From: Chryseobacterium mulctrae
GTDB taxonomy: Bacteria > Bacteroidota > Bacteroidia > Flavobacteriales > Weeksellaceae
Direction: 5' to 3'
Assembly: GCF_006175945.1 (NCBI RefSeq)
Contig: NZ_VAJL01000001.1
Coordinates: 4,101,001 to 4,165,000 of the forward strand
DNA length: 64,000 bases
Position numbers and translations under genes: made by a program. Position 1 is the first letter of the stretch, and each line of letters begins with the position of its first letter. This document shows, in pieces, positions 47,331-55,731 of the stretch. Below the pieces are notes generated by a model. It searched no databases. It was not told the origin of the DNA and saw only the letters and a list, made by a program, of their open reading frames with translations.

Positions 47331-47361
47331 TTTGTCACATTCAGGATATTTTCTACATTTG
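47331..47361 (+). promoter_or_regulatory. Consensus promoter of the exported PEP-synthase-like gene
   Basis: TTTG at 47331-47334, exactly 19 nt, then TACATTTG at 47354-47361, a full match to the Bacteroidota promoter. The ATG at 47383 is 21 nt downstream. Confidence 0.8.
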
Positions 47362-47382
47362 TGAGGTAATCTTCACAAAGAC

Positions 47383-49266
47383 ATGAAAAATATTTTATTA
47401 TTCTTATTTCTCACTTTCTCACTTTTATCGTATTCGCAGGATAATTATGTGCATTCTATAACCAAGAAACAACAGTTTCTCAATCTTTCCGGAAAACCGC
47501 TTACAGATAAGTTTACCAATATGAAATCTGTAAAAGTGGTTTATGATTACGGTGCGAAAAAATTATACTTCTTTAACAGTATAAGATATACCTATCATTA
47601 TGATTTCTGTTCACAGGTTTTGGGATATAGTCAGGAAATAGGAGAGTTTAACAAAGAATCTTACAATCCGACCAACAAGAGAACCTATCTTCTTGCGAAT
47701 ATCAATTATTTGGAAGATTCTGATGATTGGGTGATGGAACTGGCTGCTTCAGACGAGATGAATGCAGGTTTGATCAATTTCTTTTTTAATGAAGTCAATA
47801 AAAATGTGTTTTTCAAAGATAAGTTGAAGTTTTATCTGAATTCTCCGCATGTAATCGGCTTACATTCAAAAAAAGCATTAAAAATTCCAACGGTTTTCTC
47901 AGATTTTATTTTTAAAAGAATTACAGAACAGTCGATTGAGAATGCTTCTAATGTCGGAATTTTGAAAAAATATGATTTGCAGAAAAAACAAGATTTCAAT
48001 CCTAAATCTGATGAAATTATCATCATTAATACAACTCCGGAATTTATTCCAACCGTACGTGGAATTATTATTACCGAGCTTCAAACTCCTTTAAGTCACT
48101 TGGTTTTACTGGCGAAAAATAGAAATATTCCGGTGTATGTTGATACAAAAGTTTGGGATAAACAGTCTGTTAATAATCTTTTAGGTAAGAAAGTGGAGTT
48201 GATAACCAAAGAAAATTCATATTCATTAAAAGCTTCACAAAAACCAATTCCAGCTAAAAAAGCAGTGAAAGAAATTATTCTGAAGAAAGATCTTTCGGTT
48301 ACCAATTTGGTCGATTTAGAAACAACAACGCCTTTAAATATTGTCAATTCTATCGGTTCAAAAGCTACAAATCTTGGACTTTTAAAGCAGATTCAAAAAG
48401 AATTAAAGTCGTATAAAACTCCGGAATACGCTTTTGCAATTCCATTTTATTACTTTGATCAGCATATTAAGGATAATCATTTTCAGGATAAAATCAATGC
48501 ATTGTACGCAATTCCGAAAGATTCTGTAAAATTGTTGGAAAAAGAACTAAAAGCATTCAGAAAAACGGTAAAAAACTCAAAAGTGAATCCTGAACTTTTG
48601 AAGAAAATTGAAGAAAAGCTCAATGCACAAAGTGATTTTAAAAACTTCAGATTCCGTTCTTCAACCAATGCCGAAGATATGGAAGGCTTCAACGGAGCCG
48701 GTTTGTACGATTCTAAAACCGCAATCATCGGAGATTCTGAAAAAACTGTTGAAAAAGCTATTCTGGATGTATGGTCAAGTTTCTGGAATTTCCGTGCGTT
48801 TCAGGAACGCGATTTGTTTGGGATCGATCATGAAAGCTGTGCAATGGGAGTTTTGGTACACCGTTCTTTTCCAGACGAAAAAGCCAACGGAGTTTTGGTA
48901 ACAAGAAATTTGTACCGTGATCAATATGCAGGAATTACCGTAAATGTTCAATTAGGTGAAGAGTCTGTAGTAAAACCTGAGCCAGGTGTAACTTGCGATG
49001 AATTTTACTGTCACAATTTCAATTATTTAGGTTCTTTTGTAGTAGATTATCGTTCTACATCTAGCTTAAACAACGGGAAACCGATCCTTACTGAAACAGA
49101 AATTAAAAAGTTATTTGATACTTCTCCTGTGTTAGAACGAAAACTATATCTTCTTTGGCAGAAACGGAAAATGGCCAAGAGAAGCTATCCTTTAGATATT
49201 GAATTCAAGTATTTAGGGGATGAAAAGCAATTGTACATTAAGCAGGCAAGAGCTTATATGGATTGA
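47383..49266 (+). CDS. Exported PEP/pyruvate-binding (PPDK/PEP synthase-like) protein
   Basis: A 627-residue protein beginning with a signal peptide (LLFLFLTFSLLSYSQDN). A region near residue 239 (ITELQTPLSHLVLLAKNRNIPVY, His239) matches the phosphohistidine mobile domain of PEP synthases. It is followed by an ATP-grasp PPDK_N domain with IGSKATNLGLL near 330, RFRSSTNAEDMEGF (Arg425) and a closing DIEFKYLGDEKQLYIKQARAY. In PEP synthase the ATP-grasp comes before the phosphohistidine domain, so the order here is swapped, and the PEP/pyruvate barrel is missing. Export is predicted although the substrates are normally cytoplasmic. The real function is unknown. Confidence 0.8.
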   Translation: MKNILLFLFLTFSLLSYSQDNYVHSITKKQQFLNLSGKPLTDKFTNMKSVKVVYDYGAKKLYFFNSIRYTYHYDFCSQVLGYSQEIGEFNKESYNPTNKRTYLLANINYLEDSDDWVMELAASDEMNAGLINFFFNEVNKNVFFKDKLKFYLNSPHVIGLHSKKALKIPTVFSDFIFKRITEQSIENASNVGILKKYDLQKKQDFNPKSDEIIIINTTPEFIPTVRGIIITELQTPLSHLVLLAKNRNIPVYVDTKVWDKQSVNNLLGKKVELITKENSYSLKASQKPIPAKKAVKEIILKKDLSVTNLVDLETTTPLNIVNSIGSKATNLGLLKQIQKELKSYKTPEYAFAIPFYYFDQHIKDNHFQDKINALYAIPKDSVKLLEKELKAFRKTVKNSKVNPELLKKIEEKLNAQSDFKNFRFRSSTNAEDMEGFNGAGLYDSKTAIIGDSEKTVEKAILDVWSSFWNFRAFQERDLFGIDHESCAMGVLVHRSFPDEKANGVLVTRNLYRDQYAGITVNVQLGEESVVKPEPGVTCDEFYCHNFNYLGSFVVDYRSTSSLNNGKPILTETEIKKLFDTSPVLERKLYLLWQKRKMAKRSYPLDIEFKYLGDEKQLYIKQARAYMD

Positions 49267-49270
49267 GTTT

Positions 49271-49343
49271 TCTCTCGCAGATTGAGCTAATTTTACAGAT
49301 CATTAAATTAAAATTCTGCTCAATTTCCTAAATCTGCGAGAAA
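49271..49343 (+). repeat. CTCGCAGATT inverted repeat
   Basis: Arms CTCGCAGATT (49274-49283) and AATCTGCGAG (49331-49340) with an inner pair ATTGAGC/GCTCAAT. The same CTCGCAG element returns at 62366. Probably a terminator-like repeat after the preceding gene. Confidence 0.6.
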
Positions 49344-49414
49344 TTTAATTCTGCTATTTTTCAAAAAGAATGTCATTTCGACGTAGGAGAAATCTAAAAA
49401 GATTAATGTAATTA

Positions 49415-49972
49415 TTAATGAGAAACCTTTAAAATAACAATATTATCATTCAGATTAATGGTTTTAATATTGTAACTAAAATTTTTCAGTTTGGTTTTTT
49501 CGGTTAAAACTCTTTTGCGTTCCGCTTCTTCCAATTGAAGAAAATCTAATGAGGAAATAACTTCAATCGAATTTTTTTCAGAAACGATAGGTGATTTTTT
49601 TTCGAAATAATTTAAGATCAAATAAATTACAACAATCGAAATGTTGATACCTAAAAGAATTTCAAGATTTTTAATTGGTAAAAGCCCGTCTAAAAGGGAA
49701 AGAGTGATGGAAACAAATAGGAAAACGATGGTCTGAATGGTAAAAGTTTCCGTTCTGAAACGCAGAATTGAGAAAATAGCAAAAAGACCAAAACCCACTC
49801 CGAGGCTATATTCCGCTTTGGTGAAAACCAGACACATAAAAAATGTACAAACGCTAATTAATCCCAAAAGAGGATGCAGTCTGATGTTACGGTTTCTGTT
49901 TGAAAAATAATAAAGAGTAAAGATCGATATACAAAGTATCGCTAAACGTTCAAAAAGTTCCTGTAGTTCCAA
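49415..49972 (-). CDS. DUF4956 membrane protein
   Basis: A 185-residue protein with about four transmembrane helices and a small C-terminal domain. The motif GFGLFAIFSILRFRTE (near residue 79) and IVFLFVSITLSLLDGL are the core of DUF4956. A cytoplasmic tail (SSLDFLQLEEAERKRVLTEK) follows. Function unknown; related proteins sometimes sit near CotH or polyphosphate-type genes, but not here. A possible minus-strand promoter lies at 49993. Confidence 0.82.
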   Translation of the reverse strand: MELQELFERLAILCISIFTLYYFSNRNRNIRLHPLLGLISVCTFFMCLVFTKAEYSLGVGFGLFAIFSILRFRTETFTIQTIVFLFVSITLSLLDGLLPIKNLEILLGINISIVVIYLILNYFEKKSPIVSEKNSIEVISSLDFLQLEEAERKRVLTEKTKLKNFSYNIKTINLNDNIVILKVSH

Positions 49973-49992
49973 AATTGTGCTTTAATTTCTGA

Positions 49993-50000
49993 CAAATATA
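49993..50000 (-). promoter_or_regulatory. -7 promoter box (TATATTTG) for the DUF4956 gene
   Basis: An exact TAnnTTTG match on the minus strand, 20 nt upstream of the start at 49972. Confidence 0.45.
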
Positions 50001-50037
50001 CAATTTAGAATGAATGGTTTTTAGAAAAAATAAAATT

Positions 50038-50148
50038 CGTCAGTTCGAGTATTTTTCAGTAGCAAAGAGAAGGAAAAATATATCGAGAACTTTTTATGAT
50101 GCCTGTTCTCGATACAAAATTCTTTCAGAATTTCTACTTGAACTGACG
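50038..50148 (+). repeat. Nested inverted-repeat element (about 111 bp)
   Basis: Outer arms CGTCAGTTCGAGT (50038-50050) and ACTTGAACTGACG (50136-50148) pair with one G-U. Inner arms TATCGAGAAC (50081-50090) and GTTCTCGATA (50105-50114) are a perfect 10-bp palindrome. The cruciform architecture suggests a small non-coding mobile or REP-like repeat. Only one full copy is seen here. Confidence 0.65.
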
Positions 50149-50161
50149 TGTACCTAAAAAC

Positions 50162-50198
50162 AAAAAAGGAAGCATAAATCTCAAGACTTACGCTTCCT
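50162..50198 (-). terminator. Terminator of the VWA/AAA gene pair
   Basis: A long stem AGGAAGC...GCTTCCT with an internal G-U-containing extension. On the minus strand it is followed by a six-T run, 26 nt after the stop at 50224. Confidence 0.8.
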
Positions 50199-50223
50199 CT
50201 ATTTCATTATTATTGTTTTAAGA

Positions 50224-51678
50224 CTAATTTCTGAACAATTGTCTTACATCTGCAGAATCAAAAGTATAAGTTGCACTGTTTTCAGACTTATCTAATTTTT
50301 TACTAATTGTCAGAGCCCATAAAACCAATTCTTTACAAAAGTTTTTGTCTTCCTGACTCCATTCTGAAGCATTTTCTTCAACAACGGTTGTCAAGGGTGC
50401 AATGCTGTTGAGTTTATTATAAAATTCTTCGTCGGTATCGGTATAATTTAATTCCAAATGATTTTTGTTGAACCATTTAATCAAATCGGTGTACGGAGTT
50501 TTGATGCCTTCTTTTTCCAATTTTGAAATACGTGGAAAAATACTTTCAAACTGAATCATAACCGCTTTGTCAATCAGAATTTTTGCAACATAATCTGCGC
50601 CTTCCTGTTCGCCTTCGTAAACCAATTCAATCTTTCCGGTAATTGATGGAATAATCGACATGAAATCAAGCAGACGAACAGTCGTTTTTTCAGCTCCGGT
50701 TTCTATCAAACGTAATTTTGCTGCAGCTACCAAGTTTTCCATCGCACTGATCGTCAAACGGGCACTTACGCCACTTTTTGCATCAACATATTCGCTGTCA
50801 CGGGCTGCAAAAGCAACTTCTTCCAATAGATTTTTTGCCAGCTCAGGAATCTGAATCTGTGATTTATCTTCGGCAGAAACCTGAGCTTCCTGTTCGGTAA
50901 TCTGTTTAGCAAGCGCAATAGTTTTTGGATAATGCGTAAAAATCTGCGATCCGATTCTGTCTTTCAATGGCGTTACAATACTTCCTCGATTGGTATAATC
51001 TTCCGGATTTGCTGTAAACACAAACTGAATATCTAAAGGCATTCTCAACTGAAATCCACGAATCTGAATATCACCTTCCTGCAAAATATTAAACAAAGAA
51101 ACCTGAATTCTAGCCTGTAAATCGGGCAATTCATTTAAAACGAAAATCGAGCGGTTTGCTCTCGGGATCATTCCATAATGTAAAACACGCTCGTCGGAAT
51201 AGGGTAGCTTTAAAGTTGCTGCTTTAATAGGGTCGATGTCGCCAATTAAATCGGCAACATTTACATCCGGAGTTGCAAGTTTTTCAAAAAATCTTTCTGA
51301 ACGGTGAACCCACGAAATTGGAGTTTCATCACCCAACTCAGCAATTAAATCTCTCGCAAATTTTGAAATAGGATTGAAAGGGTTGTCATTAATTTCAGAA
51401 CCTTTTATAATCGGCATATATTCATCTAAAAGATTGACCATGCTTCTTGCGATTCTGGTTTTTGCCTGTCCTCGTAAACCTAATAAATTGATATGATGTC
51501 CCGCCAAGATCGCCTTTTTCAATTGCGGAACTACAGAATCTTCATAGCCCCAAAGTCCTTCAAAAACGGGTTCTTTTGCTTTAATTTTTGCAATTAAATT
51601 CGCCTGAATTTCTTGACTAATCGTTTTATCGGTATATCCTGATTTTTTTAATTCTTTGAATGTTGTATCGTTTTTCAT
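50224..51678 (-). CDS. Magnesium-chelatase/MoxR-like AAA+ ATPase
   Basis: A 484-residue AAA+ ATPase. The P-loop GLRGQAKT (residues 67-74) keeps the Lys-Thr but has Ala where most have Gly, so it is a variant Walker A. FVLNELPDL is the Walker B (with Asn in place of Asp), followed by FTANPEDYTNRGSI (sensor) and LKDRIGSQIFTH. A C-terminal helical domain ends it. Such proteins pair with VWA proteins to remodel or activate targets, and the VWA gene is immediately upstream on the same strand. Not BchI itself; the family is shared. Confidence 0.85.
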   Translation of the reverse strand: MKNDTTFKELKKSGYTDKTISQEIQANLIAKIKAKEPVFEGLWGYEDSVVPQLKKAILAGHHINLLGLRGQAKTRIARSMVNLLDEYMPIIKGSEINDNPFNPISKFARDLIAELGDETPISWVHRSERFFEKLATPDVNVADLIGDIDPIKAATLKLPYSDERVLHYGMIPRANRSIFVLNELPDLQARIQVSLFNILQEGDIQIRGFQLRMPLDIQFVFTANPEDYTNRGSIVTPLKDRIGSQIFTHYPKTIALAKQITEQEAQVSAEDKSQIQIPELAKNLLEEVAFAARDSEYVDAKSGVSARLTISAMENLVAAAKLRLIETGAEKTTVRLLDFMSIIPSITGKIELVYEGEQEGADYVAKILIDKAVMIQFESIFPRISKLEKEGIKTPYTDLIKWFNKNHLELNYTDTDEEFYNKLNSIAPLTTVVEENASEWSQEDKNFCKELVLWALTISKKLDKSENSATYTFDSADVRQLFRN

Positions 51679-51710
51679 TTTTTGTAATGATGTTGTTATT
51701 AATGGTTGGG

Positions 51711-51816
51711 TGTTGGGTGATTGAAGCTCGAGGTTAAACTAATTAAGAAATCAAACAATGACTTTACTATAAAAATTTGCCAAATATTGATTTGTAAACT
51801 TTATAGACACCCAACA
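51711..51816 (+). repeat. Inverted-repeat spacer between VWA and AAA genes
   Basis: A perfect 9-bp pair TGTTGGGTG (51711-51719) and CACCCAACA (51808-51816) in a 159-bp spacer. The right arm runs into a CCAGCTTCCATCATCCAGC repeat, giving further self-similarity. Confidence 0.55.
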
Positions 51817-51837
51817 TCCAGCTTCCATCATCCAGCT

Positions 51838-52980
51838 TTATATTCTCTTAATCCTATTCTTCTCGTAATCCTCAAAAATCATTTGTCCTAAACCTGAAAG
51901 TCCTGTAAGAAAAGCTTTTCCTTTATTTTGAGCGGTAAAAGCATTCACAAACTGACGGAGATAAGGATCTTGGGCAATCATAAAAGTTGTAATTGAGATT
52001 TTCAATTTTCTGGCTTGTGCAGCTTTATTGAGACATTCTGTTACAATTTTCTGATCAAGCCCTACACTGTTCATGTAATATTCACCAGTTGGAAGTTTCA
52101 GGCAACTCGGTTTTCCGTCGGTAATCATGAAAATCTGCTTGTTGGTATTTCTTTTTCTGCGAAGAATATCCATTGCCAATTCTAATCCTGCAACGGTATT
52201 GGTGTGATACGGGCCGACCTGCAAATAGGGAAGGTCTTTGATTTTTATCGGCCAAGCTTCGTTTCCAAAAACAATAATATCGATGGAATCTTTGGGGTAT
52301 TTTCTTTTGATCAGTTCTACCAAAGCCATCGCAACTTTTTTGGCAGGTGTAATCCTGTCTTCACCGTATAAAATCATCGAGTGACTGATATCGATCATCA
52401 AAACCGTACTCATTTGAGCTTTATGTTTGGTTTCTTCTACGATGAGGTCGTCTTCGGTCATTCGCAAATCTGAAATTCCATTGTTAATTTGTGCATTTTT
52501 CAAGCTTTCAGTCATATTCACTGTAGAAAGATCGTCGCCATATTGGAAGTTTCGGTTTTCGCCATCTCGTTCGTCGCCAACTCCAGATTTATTGGTTCTG
52601 TGATTTCCAATTCCGCTTTTTTTAAGCTTTCCAAAAATTTGATCTAAAGCATATTCTCGTAAAGCGGCTTCGAGTTTGGCTGTAAGAATATTTTTACCTT
52701 TTCCGGTTCCAGAATTTCCATCTTCGGAATTGTCTTCTTTTTTAATGTAACCTCGCTTTCTGAGGTCTTCTTCAAAATCTTCAAGCGTATATTCGTCGGT
52801 AAAAATATCGTATTCTTTATCGAGCATATCGAGCCATTCAAAAGCTTCCTCAATATCTCCTGAAGTGTGGGTCAACAGATCTTTGAACACATCAAAAACC
52901 CGGTCAAAATGCGAAATATCTTCCGGAATATGTTTGCTGAATGTAAATCCTTGTTGAAAATTTAAATGTTTATCTGTCAT
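51838..52980 (-). CDS. VWA-domain protein paired with the AAA ATPase
   Basis: A 380-residue protein. An acidic N-terminal half (about residues 40-150) carries a Gly-rich linker and is followed by a VWA domain with the MIDAS motif MIDISHSM (DxSxS, residues 197-201) and a second element MITDGKPS near 288 (the conserved Thr/Asp strand). It is transcribed ahead of the AAA ATPase, the usual order being AAA then VWA or the reverse in MoxR systems. It would form a metal-dependent protein-binding partner of the ATPase. Function of the pair here unknown. Confidence 0.85.
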   Translation of the reverse strand: MTDKHLNFQQGFTFSKHIPEDISHFDRVFDVFKDLLTHTSGDIEEAFEWLDMLDKEYDIFTDEYTLEDFEEDLRKRGYIKKEDNSEDGNSGTGKGKNILTAKLEAALREYALDQIFGKLKKSGIGNHRTNKSGVGDERDGENRNFQYGDDLSTVNMTESLKNAQINNGISDLRMTEDDLIVEETKHKAQMSTVLMIDISHSMILYGEDRITPAKKVAMALVELIKRKYPKDSIDIIVFGNEAWPIKIKDLPYLQVGPYHTNTVAGLELAMDILRRKRNTNKQIFMITDGKPSCLKLPTGEYYMNSVGLDQKIVTECLNKAAQARKLKISITTFMIAQDPYLRQFVNAFTAQNKGKAFLTGLSGLGQMIFEDYEKNRIKRI

Positions 52981-53082
52981 GAGATGAATCTCGTTTTTAG
53001 AAAAGACAAGTTAGGGAAATATTGTAAGAAGAGTGAGAGTTGGAAAATAGAATTTTTTTATGATGTTGATTTGAAAATACAT

Positions 53083-53573
53083 TTAATAACAGTCAAATTC
53101 GTAATCTGTCTTAAACTTTTCGCCTTTTTCAGTTTTCCCTGCACATATTTTATTCAAAAAATTTATAACATGATTTTGAAAATTATCTGTAGGATAATCG
53201 GTCTGATAACAGGTTTTATCACCTCCTCTTTGTATAACTAATTTGATTGTGGGAGTTTCTGTAATAGAACCCTCATTGTAATATTTATAACTAGGCTCAG
53301 ATATTTTCTGTATTTTTTTATTTAAATTATGAAAAGTAGCATCATCTAATTTTCCTTTAAAATATCCCATTTTTGCTGAATCTAATTCATAACCGTAAAT
53401 TGAAAAGTCATCTTTAAATACTTCTTCAGCAAACAATTGGAAAGTTTTATATAAGTAGGGCAAGTTCCGAAACAGCTTGTTGTTTTGTATATAATTTTGT
53501 CAAATTTTGGGTTTTCCTGAGTGCACCCTATAATGGAAAATAGAATAACAATTAATAAGATGTTTTTCATCAA
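53083..53573 (-). pseudogene. Frameshifted DUF6438 lipoprotein
   Basis: Two overlapping minus-strand frames make one gene. Frame A starts at ATG 53573 or 53570 with a lipobox (LFSIIGCTQ) and contains KTTSCFGTCPTY, the DUF6438 Cys motif. Frame B continues KTFQLFAEEVFKDDFSIYGYELDSAKMGYFKG with the rest of the domain and ends CAGKTEKGEKFKTDYEFDCY. The offset is 110 nt, so restoring one reading frame needs one extra base (loss of 1 nt) around 53430-53460, near an AAAACTTT stretch. It is either a true pseudogene or a sequencing error. Confidence 0.78.
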
Positions 53574-53650
53574 GTAGAGTTTTTAAAATAATAAAATTAA
53601 GAAATTAATCTGTGATCATTTTTTTAATAAAATTCTATTCTTCTAAATCT

Positions 53651-53658
53651 TATCTTTG
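53651..53658 (+). promoter_or_regulatory. -7 promoter box (TATCTTTG) for the methyltransferase gene
   Basis: An exact TAnnTTTG match 17 nt before ATG 53676. No TTTG at -33. Confidence 0.45.
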
Positions 53659-53675
53659 CACCCACAATTACCACT

Positions 53676-54380
53676 ATGAAAGACTTAATGGGACGTGCAA
53701 TCTGGGATTATTTTCACAATGAAAATCCTGAAGATTTGCAAACTGAAACTTCAATTTCCGAACTCGATGAGCTTCCGGTAGAATATCTTTTCAGAGATTT
53801 TAAAGGAATGAATAAAATTGAAAAGAAAGCTTTAAAACTAGCTGACGGAAAAGTTTTAGATATCGGAGCTGGAGCAGGTTCACATTCGTTGTATCTTCAA
53901 AATGAAAGAAATTTAGAAGTTACTGCTTTAGATATTTCGCCAAAATCAATTGAGGTTTGTCAATCAAGAGGAATTCAGAAAGCGGTTGCTCAGAATATGC
54001 TTGAATTTTCGGGAGAAACTTTCGACACGATTCTTCTATTAATGAATGGAACCGGAATTTTTCAAAGTTTGAAAGTAATTGATATTTATCTTAAAAAACT
54101 TCATTCTTTATTAAATAAAAACGGACAGATCCTTATTGACAGTACAGATATTTTATACATGTTCGATGCCGATGAAGACGGCGGAGTTTATATTCCTGCA
54201 GAAGGATATTATGGTGAATTGGATTATATCGTTCATTACAAAGGAGAGTCTGAAGATCCTATCAAATGGCTGTATCTTGATTTTAATACCTTGAAAAATG
54301 CGACAGAAAATAACGGTTTTAAAATAGAAAAAGTTATTCAGGATGAAGATTCTTATCTGGCAAAACTGACGAAGAAGTAA
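53676..54380 (+). CDS. Class I SAM-dependent methyltransferase
   Basis: A 234-residue methyltransferase of Rossmann type. The SAM motif is KVLDIGAGAGSHSLYLQ near residue 65, followed by TALDISPKSIEVCQSRG (post-I with acidic residue) and TILLLMNGTGIFQS. The N-terminus (MGRAIWDYFHNENPEDL) is a conserved start of a small Bacteroidota subfamily whose substrate is unknown. Terminator follows at 54425. Confidence 0.87.
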   Translation: MKDLMGRAIWDYFHNENPEDLQTETSISELDELPVEYLFRDFKGMNKIEKKALKLADGKVLDIGAGAGSHSLYLQNERNLEVTALDISPKSIEVCQSRGIQKAVAQNMLEFSGETFDTILLLMNGTGIFQSLKVIDIYLKKLHSLLNKNGQILIDSTDILYMFDADEDGGVYIPAEGYYGELDYIVHYKGESEDPIKWLYLDFNTLKNATENNGFKIEKVIQDEDSYLAKLTKK

Positions 54381-54424
54381 TTTGATTTTTTTAAATTATA
54401 AGTCTTTATCTTTACAATAAATTG

Positions 54425-54455
54425 AAAGTCAATTCTGATGAGGTTTTGACTTTTT
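54425..54455 (+). terminator. Rho-independent terminator after the methyltransferase
   Basis: An 8-bp stem AAAGTCAA/TTGACTTT followed by T-rich tail. Confidence 0.7.
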
Positions 54456-54597
54456 ATTTTAGATTAAATCCAAATTGTATTTTTAATCAATTGATTTGTA
54501 GTTGATTGTGTTGTTGTCTTTGTCGAAAATAAAGGAAGGAACTTTCCACGGAATCATTTTTGTATTTATAACTATAATCACACTAAAATATACAATT

Positions 54598-55149
54598 ATG
54601 AATACCAACAGACTTTCACCTACGCTGGAAAAAGCATTGAGTGACCAGATGAATAAAGAAATTCACGCTTCACACACATTTTTATCGTACGGAATTTGGG
54701 CAGATGACAAAGGTTATCAGGGAATTGCCAATTTTTTGTACCGTCATGCTCAGGAAGAGAGAAATCATTCCATAAAATTTATGGAGTACGTTTTAAACAG
54801 AGGGGGAAAACCAAAAGTGGATGCTATTCCTGCTCCACCTGCAGATCCGGAAACTTTATCGGCTTGTTTCGATGGCGTTTTTCAACATGAAGTAGACAAT
54901 ACAACCTCCATTTACAGGCTTGTAGATTTGGCTTTGGAAGAAAAAGACTGGGCAACATGGAATTTTATGCAGTGGTTTGTTCAGGAACAGATCGAAGAAG
55001 AAACTTTAGCTTCCAATTTAATAGATAAACTTAAAATTGCAGGTGGCGACAGAGCTACAGACGAATCATTATTCAACTTAGACAGTGCAATGGCATCTGC
55101 TCCAAATGATGTTCCGCTGGCTCAGGAAGCTACAGGGAATAATCCATAA
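54598..55149 (+). CDS. Non-heme ferritin
   Basis: A 183-residue ferritin that stores iron in a 24-mer shell. The ferroxidase Glu/His ligands appear in DQMNKEIHASHTFLSYGIW and HAQEERNHSIKFMEYVLNRGG, and QEQIEEETLASNLIDKL is the last helix. The N-terminus and size fit bacterial FtnA. The open frame reaches TTG 54502, but ATG 54598 (MNTNRLSPTLEKAL) is the normal ferritin start. A terminator follows. Confidence 0.94.
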   Translation: MNTNRLSPTLEKALSDQMNKEIHASHTFLSYGIWADDKGYQGIANFLYRHAQEERNHSIKFMEYVLNRGGKPKVDAIPAPPADPETLSACFDGVFQHEVDNTTSIYRLVDLALEEKDWATWNFMQWFVQEQIEEETLASNLIDKLKIAGGDRATDESLFNLDSAMASAPNDVPLAQEATGNNP

Positions 55150-55180
55150 ACGTAAATTCTCAAAAAAAATATTTCTGAAA

Positions 55181-55209
55181 ATCCGTCAAATTATTGGCGG
55201 ATTTTTTTT
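55181..55209 (+). terminator. Rho-independent terminator after ferritin
   Basis: A stem ATCCGTCAA paired with TTGGCGGAT (one G-U), followed by a T-run. Confidence 0.82.
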
Positions 55210-55724
55210 GTGATTTACTTTTGGTATTTTTGAAAAAAACTAAGAATTATGAGTGAAAAATTTGATATTATATTTTCTAACAAAATTGATTTTGAAAGTT
55301 ATTTTAATGAAAACGATTCTGCACTTCATCGCTTGCAAGATTTATCTAATATTAATATTTTGATTGGTGCTAATAATAGTGGAAAGAGTAGATTTATAAG
55401 AAACTTATTAAAAACACCAAATCTTATGTGGCAAAACCGGAGAAGTTTAATAAAAGCCATAGATAGCTTTAATTTTTATATTAAACAGAATAAATTTGGA
55501 GGTTTTAATTATAGTCGTAATGTAGAATTTTTACCATATGAGAATTTTGAACAACAAATTTTATTTGAAGAAATATTATATGAAGAAGAGCAAACTGAAA
55601 TCTTAAAGAAAGTTAACTATAATTTAAAAATATTAAATTTTTTAACGAAAGAAAAAAGTAGGTTAAGATCGTCATATTTTGGTGAAAATTTTACAACATT
55701 AAAAGAAATTGATGAAAAAAAGAT

Positions 55725-55731
55725 TAATCTA
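55725..55731 (+). repeat. IS982 target-site duplication, left copy
   Basis: TAATCTA, identical to 56714-56720. A 7-bp duplication is in the 6-9 bp range of IS982 insertions. Confidence 0.9.
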
